From Microbispora catharanthi (lineage in GTDB: Bacteria; Actinomycetota; Actinomycetes; Streptosporangiales; Streptosporangiaceae), in contig NZ_VDMA02000007.1 in the NCBI RefSeq assembly GCF_006334915.2, positions 186,001 through 250,000 on the forward strand: a stretch of DNA of 64,000 nt, in the 5' to 3' direction. Of the stretch, positions 60,521 to 64,000 are shown one piece after another. The notes beneath the pieces are model-generated. The model saw only the letters and a program-made list of their open reading frames with translations, was not told where the DNA came from and searched no databases. The first letter of the stretch is position 1; every line of letters starts with the position of its first letter. The translations under genes were made by a program, and so were the position numbers.

Positions 60521-61777
60521 ATGCCCCCCATTGACCAAATAACCGCCTTCGCGTCGGCCCATACGGTCGAAACGATCATCATCAGCGTCATCGCCCTGGT
60601 CTTGCTGGTCCTGGCCTTCTTCGCCCTGCGCGCCCTGATCCGCCTGTTCCGCCGCTGGGCGGCCGGCCGGCCCACCGAGGACATTCTGACCATCGTCGCC
60701 GCCAGCATCGCCACCGGCGTCTCCGCCCAGGGCATGTGGCGCTTCTCCGGCGACGTCCTCGGGTTCGACGGCCCGCTGCGGCTCCTGTTGTTCGCCTTCA
60801 TCGAAGTCGCCGTCATCACCAGCGCAGTACGCGCGCGCCGCAACATGCGGGAGAACTACTCGGCCGGCATCGACGGCCTGGCCGTGTGGGTGCTGACGTC
60901 CCTGTCGGCCGTCCTGTCGAGCATGGACGCCCGCAGCGTCGCCGAGGCCGTCTTCCGTCTCGCCGCGCCGCTCGTGGCCGCCTGGCTGTGGGAGCGCGGC
61001 ATGGCCATCGAGCGGGTCCGCATCACCGGCCGGGGCCGCATCAACTGGCGGCTCACCCCCGAGCGCGTGCTGGTCCGGATCGGCCTGGCCGAGGCGAGCG
61101 ACCGTACGGCGAGCGAGGTGGACGCCCACCGCAGGCTGACCAGGGTGGCGCTGGCCGCCAAGCGGTTCCGCGCGCTGCGCGAGGCCGGGGCGTCCGACCG
61201 CAAGCTGCGCGCCGCGATGGCGAGGCTCGACAAGGCGATGGACCAGGCGGTGGAGTACACCGGCCTGGCCGTGGACGAGAAGCGGCAGGAGGCCCTGCTG
61301 TCCCAGATCGGCGCGCTCTACAACACCTCCGCGCTGATCGACCTCGCTCCGCCGGTCCCCTGGGCGCCCGAGCCCGAACAGCCCGCTCCCCCGGCGCTGC
61401 CCGCCGCGACCATCGCCGAGCTGATCGACGACGAGGACGAGGACGTCCCGGCCGAGTCGGCGCCGCCCGTCGTCGACACCGCCCAGCGCGCGGCCCAGTT
61501 CCGGGCCGCCCGGCAGTACTGGGACCAGCAGATCGCGCGCAAGTACGTCCCCCGCGCCGCCGACATCGCCCAGGAGGTGGGCATCCCGCTCCTCGCGGCG
61601 AAGGAGTGGCGGGCGCTGTGGAAGCTCGAACCCCAGGCGTACGCGCTGATCGAGGCGGCGTACCGGGAGCACGGGATCGTCGACACCGGCACGTTCCCGG
61701 CCATCGAGGTGCCCGAGCGCGAGCGCGTGCTCGTCGTGAACGGCTCCGCATCGGGAGCGGCCGCGCACGACTCCTGA
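60521..61777 (+). CDS. membrane protein with C-terminal helix-turn-helix-like segment
   Basis: 418 residues, not recognised. Spans near residues 15-40, 80-105 and 115-160. A hydrophilic Pro-rich segment at about 280-330 precedes a C-terminal stretch with YVPRAADIAQEVGIPLLAAK, which looks like an HTH. DUF2637-like architecture (membrane domain followed by a cytoplasmic tail) is known in actinomycete mobile-element proteins, and related genes occur near transfer genes; none are here. Confidence 0.65.
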   Translation: MPPIDQITAFASAHTVETIIISVIALVLLVLAFFALRALIRLFRRWAAGRPTEDILTIVAASIATGVSAQGMWRFSGDVLGFDGPLRLLLFAFIEVAVITSAVRARRNMRENYSAGIDGLAVWVLTSLSAVLSSMDARSVAEAVFRLAAPLVAAWLWERGMAIERVRITGRGRINWRLTPERVLVRIGLAEASDRTASEVDAHRRLTRVALAAKRFRALREAGASDRKLRAAMARLDKAMDQAVEYTGLAVDEKRQEALLSQIGALYNTSALIDLAPPVPWAPEPEQPAPPALPAATIAELIDDEDEDVPAESAPPVVDTAQRAAQFRAARQYWDQQIARKYVPRAADIAQEVGIPLLAAKEWRALWKLEPQAYALIEAAYREHGIVDTGTFPAIEVPERERVLVVNGSASGAAAHDS

Positions 61778-61861
61778 CGGGGAGTCTGCCCGGCTTCACC
61801 GACGGGAAGGGGGCGGCGGGACCGGACGGACCGGTCCCGCCGGCCTGTATGAGCCGGGATT

Positions 61862-62345
61862 TCACGCCGGCGACGCCATGGCCTGTTCGCGACGGGCGAC
61901 GGCCGGCATCAGGGTGAAGGCGACCAGCGCCAGGGGCAGCGCGTAGGCGGCCTGGCGTAAAGGATCAGGCCGATCAGCAGGAAGACGAGCGCTGCCATCA
62001 GCACCCGATCGCGTGCCGGGATCGCGTAGCCGTCGCGGGCGGGCTTGGCGCTCGCGGTGTCGTAGCCGCGGGGGACGCCGACGGCCACGATCACGGCGAA
62101 GGCGAGGCTGGTGGTCACGTCCAGAATGACCAGGAGCCAGAAGCCGTGGGCGAGCAGGAGTCCGGCGATGGCGCCCGCGGCGGCGGTGCCCACGTTGACC
62201 GCCAGTGCATGAGCCCGAATGCCTTCGGCCGCAGGTGCGGCGGAGTGGTCTCGGCGACCAGCGCCGAGGCGGCGGGCCGGTAGACGTCGCCGACCAGTCC
62301 CATGGTCAGGGCGGCGGTCATCAGCCAGGGCAGGTTGCCGGCCGA
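61862..62345 (-). pseudogene. MFS transporter fragment
   Basis: Minus-strand reading shows the C-terminal part of an MFS protein in two or three frames: LPWLMTAALTMGLVGDVYRP, then a frame change near 62190, then GTAAAGAIAGLLLAHGFWLL, a second change near 61960 and QAAYALPLALVAFTLMP with the end REQAMASPA. Both ends of the ancestral gene are missing. No start. Confidence 0.75.
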
Positions 62346-62596
62346 AACGCCGTCATTGCCGTGCGCACGCTGTGGGGGCGACACCGTTCCCGACCGGGTC
62401 GTCTGCCCCCCTGTGCCGGGCCTTCCCGTGGTTCCAGCGCGGCCGGCTTCTGGTCGCCGCCCGGAGGACGAGGGTGGCGGGGTCGCTTTCCCGGCATAGC
62501 GGGGCAAGGACACTCCTACTTTCCCGTGACATCGCGGGCGCGGGGGCGGACGTCCTCTCCTGCGGCGGCCACACCGTCACGCGTTGGGAGGAGCTC

Positions 62597-63100
62597 ATGG
62601 AGATCTCGGGGGACGGCGCGGGAAACCGCGTGGCCCGGCTCGCGGGTGGGCGGGACCAGGTGGGGCGGGCGCGCAGGCTCGTGTCGGCCGCGCTCGGGCG
62701 CGGCCATCCCCGGCATGACGACTGCGTGCTGCTGACCAGCGAGATCGCGACGAACGCGGTCGTCCACTCCCGTTCCGGGGACGGCGGCACCTTTACCGTC
62801 ACCGTCTCGTGCCTGCCCGACCGCGTGCGGGTCTGCGTGGAGGACGACGGCTCGGCCGGGCCGCCGTGCGCCGGTCATCCGCTCCCCAGCGGGTCGAGCC
62901 AGGGCGGTCGCGGCCTGCCGCTGCTGGACCTGCTGGCCGACCGGTGGGGGCTGGTCCGCGAGGCCGGCCGCAACGAGGTGTGGTTCGAGTTCTGGTCCGA
63001 CGGCGACCGGCGGGCCGCCGCGCTCGCCCGTCGCCGGCCGGCCGCATGGGTGGGGCCGGTGGTCGCGGCGCGCGGCTCGGCCGGCGCGACCTCCGGCTGA
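62597..63100 (+). CDS. GHKL ATP-binding protein, anti-sigma-factor (RsbW/SpoIIAB-like)
   Basis: 167 residues. N-box LLTSEIATNAVVHS, G1 box VEDDGSAG and G2 box GGRGLPLLDLLADRWG. Proteins of this type bind sigma factors or act as orphan serine kinases. ATG at 62597 with GGGAGG upstream. A C-terminal 45-residue tail is low complexity. No anti-anti-sigma or sigma gene nearby. Confidence 0.88.
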   Translation: MEISGDGAGNRVARLAGGRDQVGRARRLVSAALGRGHPRHDDCVLLTSEIATNAVVHSRSGDGGTFTVTVSCLPDRVRVCVEDDGSAGPPCAGHPLPSGSSQGGRGLPLLDLLADRWGLVREAGRNEVWFEFWSDGDRRAAALARRRPAAWVGPVVAARGSAGATSG

Positions 63101-63290
63101 CCCGATCCTCCCGGGCTTCCCCGCCGGGGGGCGGCCCTCCGGACGCCGGGCGGGGAGCCGTGGCGCCCAGATACGTGCCGCGATACGGCATCGGTGGCTG
63201 TTTCGGTGGTACTACACCGACGTCGGGTGATTCCGAAGGCAAGGAAGGGGCAAAACCAACTAAATAAATCGGGAAAGTAGGAGGACTCCC
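63101..63290. other. 190-bp promoter region of the sulfotransferase
   Basis: No gene. Contains an AT-rich AACTAAATAAATC stretch at about 63257-63269 and AGGAGG before the sulfotransferase start. Confidence 0.4.
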
Positions 63291-64000
63291 ATGGCCCTGC
63301 CCGACTTCCTGGTCATCGGGGCGCCGAAGGCCGGCACCACTGCCCTGCACGCGGCGCTGGCCCGCCATCCGCGGCTGTTCATGTCTCCCGTCAAGGAGCC
63401 GAAGTTCTTCCTCACCGACGGCCCGCCTCCGGCGAAGGGCGGGCCGGGGGACGCGGAGACCTACCGCGAGCACGTGTGGCGGCGCGCCGACTACGAGGCG
63501 CTGTTCGCGGACGCGGCGCCCGGGGCGCTGCGCGGCGAGTCCACCCCTTTCTACCTGTACGACCGCGCGGCCCAGCGGCGGATCCGGGAGGCGATCCCGG
63601 CCGCGAAGCTCATCGTCTCGCTGCGCGACCCCGTGGAGCGTGCGCACTCCAACTGGACCCACCTGTGGTCGGCCGGCCTGGAGCCGATCGGCGACGTCAT
63701 CGAGGCGTGCGCGGCCGAGAAGCGGCGGATCGCCGAGGGCTGGTCGCCGTTCTGGCACTACGTCGGCCTCGGCCGGTACGGCGAGCAGCTCGCGCACCTG
63801 TTCGCCTTGTTCCCCCGCGAGCAGGTGCTGGTCTTCCGCTACCGGGACCTCGTGGACCGCCCCGCCGCCACGCTCGATCGCATCTGCGCGTTCCTCGGGG
63901 TGGAGCAGGGGCTGGTCAGCGAGGTGCCCAGGGAGAACGTCACGGCCCATCCACGGCACAGCCGCGGGCACCGGATCCTGGCCCGGCTCGCCCGGCTCGG
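63291..64000 (+). CDS. sulfotransferase, C-terminus outside window
   Basis: Incomplete: 236 codons visible, running off the right edge. PAPS-binding 5' site VIGAPKAGTTALH at residues 8-20 and the 3'-phosphate site SLRDPVERAHSNW near 110. It transfers sulfate from PAPS to a hydroxyl or amine of an unidentified acceptor. ATG at 63291 is preceded by GGAGGACTCCC, an AGGAGG-type site. Related proteins act on glycopeptides, polysaccharides or lipids. Confidence 0.92.
   Translation, partial: MALPDFLVIGAPKAGTTALHAALARHPRLFMSPVKEPKFFLTDGPPPAKGGPGDAETYREHVWRRADYEALFADAAPGALRGESTPFYLYDRAAQRRIREAIPAAKLIVSLRDPVERAHSNWTHLWSAGLEPIGDVIEACAAEKRRIAEGWSPFWHYVGLGRYGEQLAHLFALFPREQVLVFRYRDLVDRPAATLDRICAFLGVEQGLVSEVPRENVTAHPRHSRGHRILARLARL

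Overview
The window is chromosomal DNA of a high-GC filamentous actinomycete. An SsgB-like sporulation protein (37823-38239), very high third-position GC, frequent GTG starts and actinobacterial-style HutH, catalase and ROK/LacI proteins point to Streptosporangiaceae-like taxa (Nonomuraea, Streptosporangium, Microbispora and relatives). That placement is inference; no rRNA is present.

Layout. 1-7634: LacI-controlled operon (CUT2 importer, phosphotriesterase-like hydrolase, glutamine-amidotransferase-like protein, nucleoside hydrolase cut by the left edge) with a perfect 16-bp operator, followed by an M20 peptidase. 7761-8951: a cytochrome P450. 9060-10977: TetR divergent from a His-rich peptide plus medium-chain reductase, with two tetO-like operators between them. 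11201-17447: CUT1 sugar importer, SIS-domain protein and BadF-type kinase under a divergent ROK regulator, probably for amino-sugar uptake. 17466-18770: ammonium transporter with a GlnR-type upstream box. 18907-30156: stress and redox genes (dienelactone hydrolase, large catalase, FMN reductase, Ohr, thioesterase, isochorismatase-like hydrolase), each near its own XRE, HxlR or TetR regulator. 30208-32483: two unfamiliar genes, one with a HExxH metalloprotease signature.

32513-37357 is the scar of an integrated element of the pSAM2/AICE type in a tRNA-Val(CAC) gene. A 42-bp region resembling the tRNA 3' part is repeated 4775 bp away. Between the copies lie an IS256-family insertion, two hypothetical genes, a NUDIX fragment, a broken RepSA-type replication gene and a broken tyrosine integrase.

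37823-47219: ssgB-like gene, DUF305 lipoprotein, LVIVD-type lipoprotein, folate genes (pabC-like, pabB-like), LysR with a divergent dehydrogenase-RidA fusion, hutH, an ArsR regulator and three tRNAs (Gly, Cys, Val-GAC).

47602-56834 is the most interesting region: a RiPP locus of the FxSxx (cyclophane) type. It has a 71-residue precursor, an FxsB-type radical SAM/SPASM maturase, an overlapping HExxH peptide hydroxylase-like gene, an FxsT-like NB-ARC/TPR protein, an nSTAND-TPR ATPase coupled to the precursor, and possibly an MFS exporter. The precursor carries its FQS motif internally, with 15 further residues after FQSVA, whereas in the family this motif ends the protein.

57024-64000: small ORF, two adjacent nucleotidyltransferases, an LLM flavin monooxygenase-hemerythrin fusion, a membrane protein with an HTH-like tail, an MFS pseudogene, a GHKL anti-sigma-type ATPase and a sulfotransferase cut by the right edge. 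No CRISPR array or rRNA was seen. All family assignments are from reading the translations, not from database searches.
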